DNA of 37,836 nt from Phycisphaerae bacterium (GCA_029260215.1 JAJDDQ010000009.1:1-37836); one strand, 5' to 3'; counted from the first letter of the stretch, positions 15,533-24,519 are shown. Made by a program: numbers and translations. The notes: generated from the letters alone by a model not told the origin.

Positions 15533-16783
15533 TCAGTTCGACCCGGCGGGCCATTCCCTGGGGCCGACGCTGATGAAGAAACCGTCGGTGTCGATCGGGT
15601 ACTTCTCGTAGAACTCCGCGATGGAATCGGCTGACACCGCTTCGACGGACTCCAAGCGCTGCGCGACGGTTCGCGGTGCGCCACGGTAATCGACATCGTC
15701 CATAATCTGGACAAGGCGATGGTAGGGCGATTCGCCTTCGACCGCCAGTGTCGTACGCCTCTTGTTCTTGACCCGCTGGACCTCTTCGTCGCGTACTTTT
15801 TCCGTGCAGATGGCGTGGGCTTCTTTGCGCATCGCGTCGACCAGCTTGTTCAAACCGTCGTCGTCGGCGTCCGTCTGGGCGGACAGAATGGTCAGCCCGC
15901 AGTCGTCGAAGTCAAGACGGTAGGCGCCCGCGTGGGGGCTTAAACCGGTCTGCACGATGTTCCAGTAGAATCGCGAATTCGAGCCGCCGAGAATCGCGGT
16001 GGCTGCCTCGGCTGAGTCGTGCATCGGATCGCTGCCGCCGGGCGCGGGGAAGTTCATCGCGATGACCTGCTGGTTGAAACGCGAGACGACCTGCGAGGCT
16101 GATCCCTTGTTGATGCTGGGCGTGACGCGCTTGCGCAATTCCCCCGATGGCTTCCACGAGCCGCAGAGTTGCTCAGCTTGGCCTATGATTTGGGCGGGGT
16201 CCACGTTCCCAGCCACGATGAGGATCATGTTGTCGGGTGCGTAGCGCGATTCGAAATAGGCGTGAAGCTGATCGCGCGTCAGGTTGCCGACGGTGTCATC
16301 GTAACCAAGGACAGGCCAGCGCAGCGCGTGCCCCTCGAAGACTTTTTCGAGCACGAACTCGAATGCAACGTGTTCGAGCGAGTCCTTCGACATGGCGATT
16401 TCTTCAAGAATCACCTTCTTTTCCATGGCGAATTCCTCTTCCGGAATCGCCGGTCTCATCATGTCCGCCAGGATTTCAATCTGTGCGGATATCTGATTTT
16501 GCGGCACCCAGCCGAAGTAGAACGTGCGGTCGGCGCTGGTGAATGCGTTGTACATGCTGCCGAGATCGTCGAACGCGACGCTGATTTCATGCCAATCGCG
16601 TTTGCTCGTTCCCTTGAAACACATGTGCTCCAGAAAATGCGATACGCCGGCGAGTTCGCGCGTTTCGTCGCGGGCGCCGGTCCTCGCCAGAAATCCGGCG
16701 GCGGCGGAATTCACGCCCGGCATGGTCTCGATGACGATTCGCAGGCCGTTGTCCAATGTGTGCAGCGTGTATGGATCGCTCAC
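15533..16783 (-). CDS. M16 family zinc metallopeptidase, catalytic subunit
   Basis: The 416-residue product is a full M16B-type peptidase (PqqL/YmxG/MPP-beta-like) with the inverted zinc motif HFLEH (His49, Glu52, His53) and the distal Glu in ILEEIAM (about 128). M16 enzymes degrade unfolded or targeting peptides. The N-terminal segment LHTLDNGLRIVIE and the C-terminal half with LDFDDCGLTI are typical of the two homologous lobes. The GTG start at 16783 overlaps the upstream gene by four bases (GTGA), so translation is coupled. Its partner, the non-catalytic product at 16780-18054, probably forms a heterodimer with it. No signal peptide is seen. Confidence 0.93.
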   Translation of the reverse strand: MSDPYTLHTLDNGLRIVIETMPGVNSAAAGFLARTGARDETRELAGVSHFLEHMCFKGTSKRDWHEISVAFDDLGSMYNAFTSADRTFYFGWVPQNQISAQIEILADMMRPAIPEEEFAMEKKVILEEIAMSKDSLEHVAFEFVLEKVFEGHALRWPVLGYDDTVGNLTRDQLHAYFESRYAPDNMILIVAGNVDPAQIIGQAEQLCGSWKPSGELRKRVTPSINKGSASQVVSRFNQQVIAMNFPAPGGSDPMHDSAEAATAILGGSNSRFYWNIVQTGLSPHAGAYRLDFDDCGLTILSAQTDADDDGLNKLVDAMRKEAHAICTEKVRDEEVQRVKNKRRTTLAVEGESPYHRLVQIMDDVDYRGAPRTVAQRLESVEAVSADSIAEFYEKYPIDTDGFFISVGPREWPAGSN

Positions 16784-18054
16784 GCGGTTACCCCTTCCGT
16801 CTTGGTGCCGTCAGCCACTTCCGTGCCCTCCATGCGTCGCGGGCCAAGCGTCACAACGCTCAGTGCATCACGCGGATGGGCGTCCAGATAGTTTTGAATA
16901 TCTTTGACCGTTACTCTCTTGATTCGCTCAATCTTCTCGCGTCGATCGCGCGGACGGCGGAAGTGAAACAAGTCGTCGGCCAACTCGCCGCAACGCGATC
17001 GCGTCATGTCGCCTTGCATTTCCCGCTTGGCGACCATGCCGGTAGCAGCCCGCTTCAGCTCTTCGTCGGTCAGGTCTTTTCCAACGCGATCGACTTCGCG
17101 CAGGAGCGTATCGTAGGTTTCGTGACAGCGATCCGGCTTGGTCGAAGCGCCCAGGAAAATCATTCCGCTGCCGCGCGGATATTCGCCCCACGCGCTGACC
17201 CAGTAGACCAGTCCCTGTTTCTCGCGAACTTCGGTGAACAGACGCGAACTCATCCCGCCCGACAGAACGCCGAGCATCACACGCTGTGCGGGATAGTCGT
17301 CCCGATCCAGAGACGTCCCCCGAAACGCGATCGCTATCTGCTGTTGCTCAGCCTCCTTGTCGTGATGAATGCGGCGCGCATCGAACTCGACTTCAAAGAT
17401 ATCTCGCCCGGATTCGGACGGAGAGCCGTAACCCCCAAAATGTTTTTCAAGCAAGTCTGCCAGACGATCCGCGTCGATGGCACCGGAGGCGACCACCTGC
17501 ATCCGTCCCGCGCCATAAGTGTTCGTCCAATGGTCGAGGATGCTCTTGCGGTCGAGCTTCTCCAGTGATTCCGGCGTACCCAGTGCATGACGACCGAGGT
17601 ACTTTCCGTAAGCCTGCGCTCCTATGATCTTGTCCGCGAGGCTTTGGGCGTCATCGTGGAGGGCGCTCCATTCCTGCCGCGTGAGATCGATCGCGACGGA
17701 GACCTTGTCTTCGGGAAACGTCGGGCGTCGCAGGTATTCAGCGTGCAATTCGATGGCACGCTCGACGAATTCCGGCAGAACGAAACAACTGTAACCAGCC
17801 GCCTCGCGCCCGACCCATCCGCTGTGGGACGCGCCGATTTCGTCGAACGCATCGGACAGTGCTCTGCCCTCGAAATTCTCCGTGCCGAGATCGATCGTTT
17901 CCTGAAGCAATCGAGCCACGCCGAGCTTGTCGTCCGGCTCGTGGGCTGTGCCCGAGAAGATGCGGAATTCGATGGCGACGGCGTGCCGATCGGGCAGCTC
18001 CACGCAACCGAATTCAATTCCGCACGGCAGTGTCTTGTGTATGGTTTTTTCCAT
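16780..18054 (-). CDS. M16 family protein lacking the zinc motif (probable partner subunit)
   Basis: The 424-residue product is an M16 homologue in which the inverted HxxEH motif is replaced: the aligned residues are Arg48-Leu-Leu-Gln51-Glu52 (GVARLLQET), so it cannot bind catalytic zinc. The second-lobe residues typical of active pairs remain: SSRLFTEVREKQGLVYWV, with the Arg and Tyr used for substrate binding in MPP-alpha-like subunits. This arrangement is the classical one of a catalytic subunit plus a non-catalytic subunit. The stop overlaps the next gene's GTG. It begins 60 bases after the end of the phosphohexomutase gene. Weakness: the pairing is inferred from gene order and the missing motif. 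Confidence 0.9.
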   Translation of the reverse strand: MEKTIHKTLPCGIEFGCVELPDRHAVAIEFRIFSGTAHEPDDKLGVARLLQETIDLGTENFEGRALSDAFDEIGASHSGWVGREAAGYSCFVLPEFVERAIELHAEYLRRPTFPEDKVSVAIDLTRQEWSALHDDAQSLADKIIGAQAYGKYLGRHALGTPESLEKLDRKSILDHWTNTYGAGRMQVVASGAIDADRLADLLEKHFGGYGSPSESGRDIFEVEFDARRIHHDKEAEQQQIAIAFRGTSLDRDDYPAQRVMLGVLSGGMSSRLFTEVREKQGLVYWVSAWGEYPRGSGMIFLGASTKPDRCHETYDTLLREVDRVGKDLTDEELKRAATGMVAKREMQGDMTRSRCGELADDLFHFRRPRDRREKIERIKRVTVKDIQNYLDAHPRDALSVVTLGPRRMEGTEVADGTKTEGVTA

Positions 18055-18114
18055 GACGCTCCATAACTCGATGATGATATCGTCGCGCGTCGCATTCGAC
18101 GGCGGATCGCAGGA

Positions 18115-19662
18115 TCAATGCGCGACCAGTTGCCCCAGGTACTCTGAAACTTCCTCCAGCTTCTGTTCCATCAGGTCCGGCGAGTCAGCCTCCAGGTTGA
18201 GACGCAGAAGCGGCTCCGTGTTGGACTTGCGAACGTTGAACCACCACGAATCGTATTGCACGGTGATGCCGTCGAGAAAGTCCACCTCTCCATCTTTGTA
18301 GACCTCAGCCAACCTGCGAATAGCCCCGTCCTTGTCTGGTTGCTCGAAGTTGCGCTCGCCGCTGTTGCTGTAGGTTTTCAGAGGGTCGATCAATTGGCTC
18401 AGCGTTTGGCCTGAATCGGTCAGCGCATTGAGCGAGTGAATCAGTGCAAGCATGCCCGAGTCGCAGAAGAAGTTGTCCCGGAAGTAGAAGTGCCCGGACA
18501 GTTCGCCGCCGAAGATCGCGTTCGTTTCCGCCAGCGCCTTCTTCATAAACGCATGGCCCACACGCTCACGACGGGGTTTGCCGCCTTGTTTCCTGATTTC
18601 GTCCGCGACGGTGCGGCTGGAGCGCAGATCGAACACGATCGTCGCCCCCGGCTCGGTTTTCAGGAACGACCGCGAGAGCAGTGCGGTCAGCATGTCGCAA
18701 CGGACGATTTCCGCGTGCTCATCGACCAGCATGCAGCGATCGGCATCGCCGTCAAAACACACGCCGAAGTTCGCCCCCGATTCCTTCACCGCAGCGCGCA
18801 ACTGATCGAGATTGGCATCCACGAGCGGGTTCGGTTCGTGAACAAACTCGCCGGTCGTTTCCATGTTCAGGCAAATGAGTTCGAGGTTGGGCACGTCGCC
18901 GAAAATTACGGGCATCCACGGGCCAGCCATTCCGTTGGAAGCGTCGATGACAATCTTCGTGGGTTTCAGATCGTGAAGATACTTGCGTAGAAACTGCTTG
19001 TACGGATCGGCAAGGTCCGACTCCGTTAGCGAGCCTAGCTGTCCGGTCTTGTGCGGCGTCAGCTTCTGGGCCATCTGGCTGATGTCGGTCAGCCCGCTGT
19101 CAGACCCGACCGGCACGCCGCCGCGCCCGCAGATTTTGAACCCGTTGTAGTGCGCCGGATTGTGGCTGGCCGTCGTTTGGATTCCGCCCATCGCGTCGAG
19201 GTGATTCACGGCGAAGTAAATTTGCGACGTGTCGATCATGCCCACATCGACGACGTTTGTGTCGGCTGCGCGAATGCCGTCAATCAGCGCTGCCGCCAGC
19301 GACGGGCTGCTCTTGCGCATGTCCTGACCGACCACCACCGACGACTTGCGTGCGTCGGCCCGGTCCATGATCGGTTGGGCTTTGCGGAGAAACAGCGCAG
19401 CCGCGTGGCCGATGCGCCACGCATGATCCTCGTTCAACGGATCGGGGTAGGTCGCCCGCACGTCATAGGCTTTGAATACGCTTGCAATATCGCTCATGGA
19501 ATCTCGTCCGCCCTCAGCCGCGTCCGCCGTCTCGTCGTCATTGAATCGGCAGCCTCGGCATTTCGGAAAATTGGATCGTCGCCGCCCGAAGCACACAGCA
19601 TCGGATATCAACACTTCGGCCGTGTCGGGGCAGTATCTGTAATAATCTGTAACTCGTTGCAT
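18115..19662 (-). CDS. Phosphohexomutase (PMM/PGM) with an N-terminal four-cysteine extension
   Basis: The 515-residue product interconverts hexose 1- and 6-phosphates (mannose or glucose) for sugar nucleotides used in the envelope. Domains: a 55-residue N-terminal extension, then an alpha-D-phosphohexomutase from residue 56 (MSDIASVFKAYDV). Active-site phosphoserine loop TASHNP (Ser166), metal loop DGDADR (304-309), sugar loop GGELSGH (385-391) and phosphate loop SNTEPLLR are all present. The extension carries Cys11, Cys24, Cys35 and Cys38 (KCRGC), suggesting a zinc-binding site. ATG 19662 is supported by GAGGG eight bases upstream; ATG 19497 would give the family core alone and has a weaker SD. 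It heads the minus-strand cluster with the M16 pair. Confidence 0.9.
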   Translation of the reverse strand: MQRVTDYYRYCPDTAEVLISDAVCFGRRRSNFPKCRGCRFNDDETADAAEGGRDSMSDIASVFKAYDVRATYPDPLNEDHAWRIGHAAALFLRKAQPIMDRADARKSSVVVGQDMRKSSPSLAAALIDGIRAADTNVVDVGMIDTSQIYFAVNHLDAMGGIQTTASHNPAHYNGFKICGRGGVPVGSDSGLTDISQMAQKLTPHKTGQLGSLTESDLADPYKQFLRKYLHDLKPTKIVIDASNGMAGPWMPVIFGDVPNLELICLNMETTGEFVHEPNPLVDANLDQLRAAVKESGANFGVCFDGDADRCMLVDEHAEIVRCDMLTALLSRSFLKTEPGATIVFDLRSSRTVADEIRKQGGKPRRERVGHAFMKKALAETNAIFGGELSGHFYFRDNFFCDSGMLALIHSLNALTDSGQTLSQLIDPLKTYSNSGERNFEQPDKDGAIRRLAEVYKDGEVDFLDGITVQYDSWWFNVRKSNTEPLLRLNLEADSPDLMEQKLEEVSEYLGQLVAH

Positions 19663-19756
19663 TTTGCAACCCTCGATCGTCGCCTGCTCGGTGCAGCCCG
19701 ATGCTATCACAAAGCTGCGACGCCCACTACTGGAACGTAACACCGCCCACCGTCGC

Positions 19757-19891
19757 GGGTGCATCCCAAAACGGGTGGCCATTCGTAGTGGAGGGTGGCA
19801 CGGTCTACCGGCGCAGTCGGTAGGCCGTGGGAGTTGCGGAACTCCACGGCCTGGCCGCGCCAGACCGTGCCACCCAGAATGGGATGCACCC
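19757..19891. repeat. ~135-bp imperfect palindromic repeat, copy 1
   Basis: Both ends read GGGTGCATCCCA in inverted orientation. Inside, GGTGGCACGGTCT and AGACCGTGCCACC are inverted, and TACCGGCGCAGTCGGTA and GGAGTTGCGGAACTCC form further hairpins. The structure resembles a REP/MITE-like element. An inverted, diverged copy is at 26860-26985, a shorter relative at 29290-29385. Confidence 0.8.
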
Positions 19892-19952
19892 CACCGTCGC
19901 AACCGATGTGTGCAAACTTGTCGCGACGCTTTGGACACCTGTGTCCATCGCG

Positions 19953-19980
19953 TTGACGGGCACTCCGCGCGCGTTAGACT
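19953..19980 (+). promoter_or_regulatory. Candidate promoter of the TolC-like gene
   Basis: TTGACG, 16 bases, TAGACT: a 5/6 and a 4/6 match. The predicted start lies about 85 bases before ATG 20075. Confidence 0.4.
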
Positions 19981-20074
19981 CCAGCGTCCGAACGGTCGGC
20001 GGCGCGGGCCGGGGATTGGCCGTTCGGATTGTTCACGGACGATCGCTACCTCACTAGACGGACGGTTCTAAATT

Positions 20075-21742
20075 ATGAAACGACGCTCATCGGTCCGCCG
20101 CCTCGCGATGGCGGCCATTCTGACGCTGACGACAACCGCGAGCGCCCAATACGACGCCATCGGCATCCTTGAACGCCGCCCGGAAGGGGCAGACCGCCTG
20201 CGCTGGCACGTAGCCGACCCCGCCAACGCCACCGAATCACTCAATCGCCTGCTGGAAGCGGAGCAGACCACCGCGGACGAAAAATTCATCCACGCCGTGC
20301 TCGACAGCCTCAAGAGACTCCACAGGCCGCGACAGGTGCGCCTCAGCCTCGAAGACATCATCCACCGTACGCTGGCGAACAGTTACGCGGTGCGCATCCA
20401 AAGCTACAGCCCCGCGATCAGCACAGCCGCGATGGTCGAGGCGGAGTCCGCATTCGACGCGATCTTCTTTCTCGATCTCAACAAGAACAAGCGGAATCAA
20501 CCGGTTGCGTCAGACCTCGCCGGCAGCAAGGTGGACACGCTGACCTTCTCCGGCGGCATTCGAAAGCTGCTGCCGACAGGAACCCAGGTTTCCGCCAGCC
20601 TGAATTTGAACCGCACATCGACGGACAACCGCTTTCAGACAATCAACCCCGTGTATACAAGCGGATTCGTCGCATCGCTCAACCAGCCGTTGATGCGCGG
20701 AGGCGGAATCGACTTCAACCGTTCCAACATCGTTATCGCGCGCAACGACCTTGGCATAAGCCGTCATGTGTTTCAGCGAGCGATTCGCGACATTCTGTTC
20801 GAAACCGAACGCGCCTACTGGCTGCTCGTGCAGGCCCGCCGAGAAGTCGTGATCCGCGCCAGGCTTCTCGCGGAATTCGAAAAAACCTACAACTACCTTT
20901 ATCAACGCCGGGATTTCGACATCTACCAGATCCAGCTTTCGCAAACCAAAGCCAACGTCGAAAGCTCCAAAGCGGACTACATCCGTGTGCTCAACGACGT
21001 ACGCGACGCTGAGGACGCGCTTTTGGCGCTGATGAACGACCCCGAATTGGACCTTGTTGAAGACGTCGAGATCATCCCGTCTGACTTTCCTGAGCCGATC
21101 CAGCTTGATATCGATCGGGAAGCGTCCGCCCGCGTCGCGTTGGACAGACGCTGCGAAATAGTCGAGTCCCGCCTGCAAGTTGAAAACTCCGCCATCCGCG
21201 CCGGCGTCGCAAAAAATCAGGCTATGCCGCGATTCGATCTTGGATTTCAGTACTCCTCCAACGGGCTGGGCGAAAAAGCGGACAGCGCCTTCAGCCAGGC
21301 GACCCAGAACAACTTCCTGGATTATCTGGTCACCCTGAGCTTCGAAGTGCCGGTCGGCAATCGCGGGCCTCAGGCGGTGGCGCGTCAGGCCCGGCTCGCC
21401 CACGCTCAGGCGATCGCCAACTACAAGAACCAGATGGAACAGATCATCCTCGACGTCAATACGGCAGCCAGGGCGATTCAGACCGCCTACGACCGGCTCG
21501 ACCCCAGCATGGAGTCCGCCGACGCCAACGAGGATCAGGTCACCTCGACCGTCGCCCGGCAGGAGCGGAAGGACTTCACCGCCCTCAATCAGGAACTCAA
21601 CGCCCGCAGTTCATTGGCTAACAGCCGCAGCACCCTGCTGAACGATCTCGTGACCTACCACATCGCCGTCATCGCTCTGGAGCGGGCCAAAGGCACGCTG
21701 CTGGACTTCAACAACATAAAATTGCTCGATCTCGAACACTGA
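20075..21742 (+). CDS. TolC-family outer membrane efflux protein
   Basis: The 555-residue product has a signal peptide (MKRRSSVRRLAMAAILTLTTTASAQ) and then the TolC/OMF alternating helical-hairpin and beta-strand plan: SLEDIIHRTLANSYAVRIQ (first helix), LNRTSTDNRF strands, LMRGGG, SRLQVENSAIRAGVAKNQAMPRFDLGFQYSSN, VSFEVP-like VTLSFEVPVGNRG (second repeat), and long Ala/Gln-rich helices. Such proteins form the outer-membrane channel of tripartite exporters. Adaptor and transporter genes are not adjacent, so it is an orphan here. It is followed after 117 bases by the SH3-like gene. Confidence 0.9.
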   Translation: MKRRSSVRRLAMAAILTLTTTASAQYDAIGILERRPEGADRLRWHVADPANATESLNRLLEAEQTTADEKFIHAVLDSLKRLHRPRQVRLSLEDIIHRTLANSYAVRIQSYSPAISTAAMVEAESAFDAIFFLDLNKNKRNQPVASDLAGSKVDTLTFSGGIRKLLPTGTQVSASLNLNRTSTDNRFQTINPVYTSGFVASLNQPLMRGGGIDFNRSNIVIARNDLGISRHVFQRAIRDILFETERAYWLLVQARREVVIRARLLAEFEKTYNYLYQRRDFDIYQIQLSQTKANVESSKADYIRVLNDVRDAEDALLALMNDPELDLVEDVEIIPSDFPEPIQLDIDREASARVALDRRCEIVESRLQVENSAIRAGVAKNQAMPRFDLGFQYSSNGLGEKADSAFSQATQNNFLDYLVTLSFEVPVGNRGPQAVARQARLAHAQAIANYKNQMEQIILDVNTAARAIQTAYDRLDPSMESADANEDQVTSTVARQERKDFTALNQELNARSSLANSRSTLLNDLVTYHIAVIALERAKGTLLDFNNIKLLDLEH

Positions 21743-21859
21743 CCCGCAGTTTCGCCCAAATTGACACGACCTACCCCGCGAGATAGCCTGCCTGTGCTGC
21801 GGATGTCGGCCCTCGGACCGCCCGAGCATCGCCGCGGCGATCATCACGGAGTTGTCATC

Positions 21860-23101
21860 ATGCTACGGTTTGCCTGCACGCTTTCGACTGTTTTCCTTGC
21901 GCTGGGCTTCGTGTCCGACGCGTTGGCCCAAGCTCCGAAAACACCCGACAAGCAGCCCGCTTTTCAGGCCTATGTGGGCGAAGTCACCGGCAACGGTGTT
22001 TACGTGCGCAGCGGACCAAGCTCAAACTACTACCCCGTGACCAAGCTCAACGCGGGCACTCGCGTTCGCGTGGTTGGCTTGGATGCCGACTGGCTCGCCA
22101 TCGTTCCGCCCGATAACTGCTACAGCGTCGTGCATAAGAAGTACGTGGATGTCGATCCGGACGGCGGGAAGGGCTTCATCAATGCGACGGCTGTCCGCGT
22201 GCGCGCCGGCAGCGCAATAAGCGACGCCCTCTACGCCAAGCAGATGAAACTCAATCGCGGTACCGAGGTGGTTGTCATCGGTTCGCACAACGACGATTAC
22301 ATGCGCATTCGTCCGCCTCAAGGTGCCAAGCTGTACATCTCGCGTGAGTTCGTCGTGCGCGTGCCCGGTGCCCGGCTGGCCGACCTGCCCGCGAGCAAGC
22401 AGAACACAAAACCAACCGGCGCGCAGGCAGCATCCTTCACCGGCTTGCCCGCAACGGATGACGCACCGTCTAAGGCCGCTGAACCGGTCAAATTCGCACC
22501 CGGAAAATACAAGGACGACATCGCGGAGGTCGACGCTCTGCTCGACGCAGAGCAGGAAAAGCCGCTCTTCCAACGCGACTATTCGGGCTTGATCGAACGG
22601 TACGGGAAGTTCGTGAATCAGGAGGAAGACCCCTACGCCAAGGAGTATGCGGGGGCACGCATCCGTCAGATCGAAGATGCACAGGAGACACAGCGCCTTG
22701 TCAAGGGTGTTCGTGAACTCGGAGATTCCCTCGCCAATGAGCGCAAGAACGCGATGCGTGTTCGCGAAAGCGTGCGCCCGCCGATGCGCAAGATCGGCGG
22801 CGGCTTCGACGCTGAAGGCGAGCTGCGCGAGAGCATGATTTTCAGTTCCGTCACCACACCGAGACGATATCGCCTCGTCGACGACAATGGCCTGCGCACG
22901 GTCGCATACATCGAAATACCCGAAACATCCGGCATCGATGTCATGCGCTTCCTCGGGCAGCGCGTCGGCGTGCGTGCTCGCGACATGCGCCTGCTGACAG
23001 AAGACGTCGATCCGCTTATGGTGTACACAGCCTCGGAGCTTGTTCTGTTAAACCCGGACAAGAAGTCATCCGAAGCATCGTCGATCGAATCGGACAATTA
23101 G
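21860..23101 (+). CDS. Secreted SH3-like (SH3b) domain protein
   Basis: The 413-residue product has a signal peptide (MLRFACTLSTVFLALGFVSDALAQ), then two bacterial SH3-type modules: GEVTGNGVYVRSGPSSNYYPVTKL with VRVVGLDADWLAIVPP, and INATAVRVRAGSA with GTEVVVIGSHNDDYMRIRPP. SH3b domains often bind cell-wall peptides or support protein contacts. After a low-complexity Pro/Ala/Lys linker comes a helical region (DIAEVDALLDAEQEKP) and a C-terminal segment of the same SH3-type look (RLVDDNGLRTVAYIEIP). ATG 21860 has GGAG eight bases upstream and opens on the signal peptide. Partners unknown; the tiny ORF at 23130 follows. Confidence 0.85.
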   Translation: MLRFACTLSTVFLALGFVSDALAQAPKTPDKQPAFQAYVGEVTGNGVYVRSGPSSNYYPVTKLNAGTRVRVVGLDADWLAIVPPDNCYSVVHKKYVDVDPDGGKGFINATAVRVRAGSAISDALYAKQMKLNRGTEVVVIGSHNDDYMRIRPPQGAKLYISREFVVRVPGARLADLPASKQNTKPTGAQAASFTGLPATDDAPSKAAEPVKFAPGKYKDDIAEVDALLDAEQEKPLFQRDYSGLIERYGKFVNQEEDPYAKEYAGARIRQIEDAQETQRLVKGVRELGDSLANERKNAMRVRESVRPPMRKIGGGFDAEGELRESMIFSSVTTPRRYRLVDDNGLRTVAYIEIPETSGIDVMRFLGQRVGVRARDMRLLTEDVDPLMVYTASELVLLNPDKKSSEASSIESDN

Positions 23102-23129
23102 CAGAGACCATCAATCAGGAGAATTGAAC

Positions 23130-23276
23130 ATGCGTCGTGCGATTAACCGTTCACTCAAGTTCATGGCTATGGCGTCCGCGGGCATCGTTTGCGGAGGCGG
23201 CTGTGTGCTGCTCAACCCGGTACTCGGTGTGCTCGGAGGCGTACGCAACCTCATCGCCGCCATCCTCAATATCTAG
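23130..23276 (+). CDS. 48-residue small hydrophobic peptide gene
   Basis: The frame reads MRRAINRSLKFMAMASAG at the start, has a Cys/Gly-rich segment (IVCGGGC), then VLLNPVLGVLGG and ends AAILNI. AGGAG (23117-23121) precedes ATG 23130 by eight bases, a strong SD, and it begins 28 bases after the stop of the SH3-like gene, so it is probably in the same transcript. The basic start plus a hydrophobic stretch suggests an exported or membrane peptide, possibly lipidated at Cys21 or Cys25. It is too short for family assignment. Confidence 0.55.
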   Translation: MRRAINRSLKFMAMASAGIVCGGGCVLLNPVLGVLGGVRNLIAAILNI

Positions 23277-23363
23277 CGGGATTTCGTCGATCGCGCAGCG
23301 AACCGCGAGCTTCAGTTCGCGCGATGTGCGTCGGAGCACTCGTGCTTTCTCAGGCGTGAAACG

Positions 23364-23465
23364 ACGGACGGGTGCCCCACCTCTTCAGAGGTGGGGGAGT
23401 CGAACAGCCCCTCGGATTCAACTCCCCCACGGCTAAAGCCGTGGGGCACCCAACCCGTCAATTGA
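23364..23465. repeat. Dispersed ~100-bp double-hairpin repeat, copy 2
   Basis: This is a near-identical copy of 4203-4303, with the same outer GGGTGCCCCAC/GTGGGGCACCC arms, inner CCTCTTCAGAGG and CCCACGGCTAAAGCCGTGGG hairpins and the GTCAATTGA end. It lies 88 bases after the small peptide gene and before gpsA, and may act as a terminator. Confidence 0.85.
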
Positions 23466-23508
23466 GTTGTGGCAATGCACCAGGCGCATCTGAACTGAGG
23501 CTTCGCCC

Positions 23509-24519
23509 ATGCAATCGCCGATCGACAAAGCCACAGTCATCGGAGCCGGGGCGATGGGTACTTTTTGTGCCATCGTCCTTGGCAGCCGGGGCACGCGCGT
23601 GACGCTGTGGGCACGGTCGCCTGACCGTGCTGCCGAGATCGAACGCACCCGCGAAAACCGTCAGTACCTGCCCGGCCATCGCCTGCCTGATTCCGTGAGC
23701 GTGACTTCCGACCGGGCGTCCGCCTTCGCCGGTGCGGAATTGATCGTGTCAGCCGTCCCGTGTCAGCACATGCGCTCCATGTGGGAGGAACTGGCCTTGG
23801 CCCCCCGCACACGCGCACCGGTTGTCAGCGTCTCCAAGGGGGTCGAAGTCCGCACACTCAAGAGACCGTCGCAAATCATCGAAGCCGTCCTCGGCGACGT
23901 GCCCGCTGCCGCCCTGTCCGGCCCCTGTCTGGCCCCCGAAGCAGCCGCGGGTCTTCCAACCGCCGTCGTCACCGCAGCCAACGAACTCGAAATCGCCAAT
24001 CTGATTCAGGACGCCTTTTCCACACCAACGTTTCGCGTCTACACAAACACCGACCTGATCGGAATCGAACTCGGCGGAGCCGCAAAAAACGTCATCGCCC
24101 TCGCCGCCGGTGCCTGCGATGGCCTGCAACTGGGCAACAACGCAAAAGCCAGCCTGCTGACACGCGGGCTGGTCGAAATCACCAGGCTGGGTGTCGCGAT
24201 GGGCGCACACGCCGACACATTTCGCGGATTAGCCGGCATAGGCGACCTCATCGCGACCTGCAACTCAACCATCAGCCGCAATCACACCGCCGGCATGAAC
24301 ATTGGCCGGGGCATGCCCGTCGACAAGGTCATCCGCACCGCCCACGGAGTCGTCGAGGGCATCGAAACCACGCGAAGCATCCTGCAGTTAGCCGAGATGC
24401 ACCACGTGGAAATGCCCATCACACGCGCCATCCACACAGTCCTTTTCGAGCACGAATCCCCCAAATCCGCCATCGCCGCCCTAATGACCCGCCGCCTAAA
24501 GGATGAATCCATTGTTTAG
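23509..24519 (+). CDS. gpsA: NAD(P)-dependent glycerol-3-phosphate dehydrogenase
   Basis: GpsA makes sn-glycerol 3-phosphate from dihydroxyacetone phosphate for phospholipids. The 336-residue product has the Rossmann motif VIGAGAMGT, the ribose-binding WARSPDRA, the SGPCLAPEAA segment (family: SGPSFA-E), and the catalytic-lysine motif ELGGAAKNVIALAAG. C-terminal GLAGIGDLIATC-S and NHTAGMNIGRG match the substrate-binding domain. Length is typical (330-340). ATG 23509 follows a palindromic repeat by about 45 bases. It is cytoplasmic; no operon partner is obvious. Confidence 0.96.
   Translation: MQSPIDKATVIGAGAMGTFCAIVLGSRGTRVTLWARSPDRAAEIERTRENRQYLPGHRLPDSVSVTSDRASAFAGAELIVSAVPCQHMRSMWEELALAPRTRAPVVSVSKGVEVRTLKRPSQIIEAVLGDVPAAALSGPCLAPEAAAGLPTAVVTAANELEIANLIQDAFSTPTFRVYTNTDLIGIELGGAAKNVIALAAGACDGLQLGNNAKASLLTRGLVEITRLGVAMGAHADTFRGLAGIGDLIATCNSTISRNHTAGMNIGRGMPVDKVIRTAHGVVEGIETTRSILQLAEMHHVEMPITRAIHTVLFEHESPKSAIAALMTRRLKDESIV

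Larger units (their letters stand above)
19663..20074. other. Intergenic region between divergent genes, with a large palindromic repeat
   Basis: About 410 bases between the phosphohexomutase (minus) and the TolC-like gene (plus). It holds the 135-bp palindromic repeat (19757-19891) and a candidate promoter for the TolC-like gene (19953-19980). No coding signal was found outside the shadow frames. Confidence 0.6.

Noticed and set aside
19663-19938. Longer phosphohexomutase start at 19938
   Set aside because: It runs through the palindromic repeat and lacks an SD; the SD at 19662 decides.
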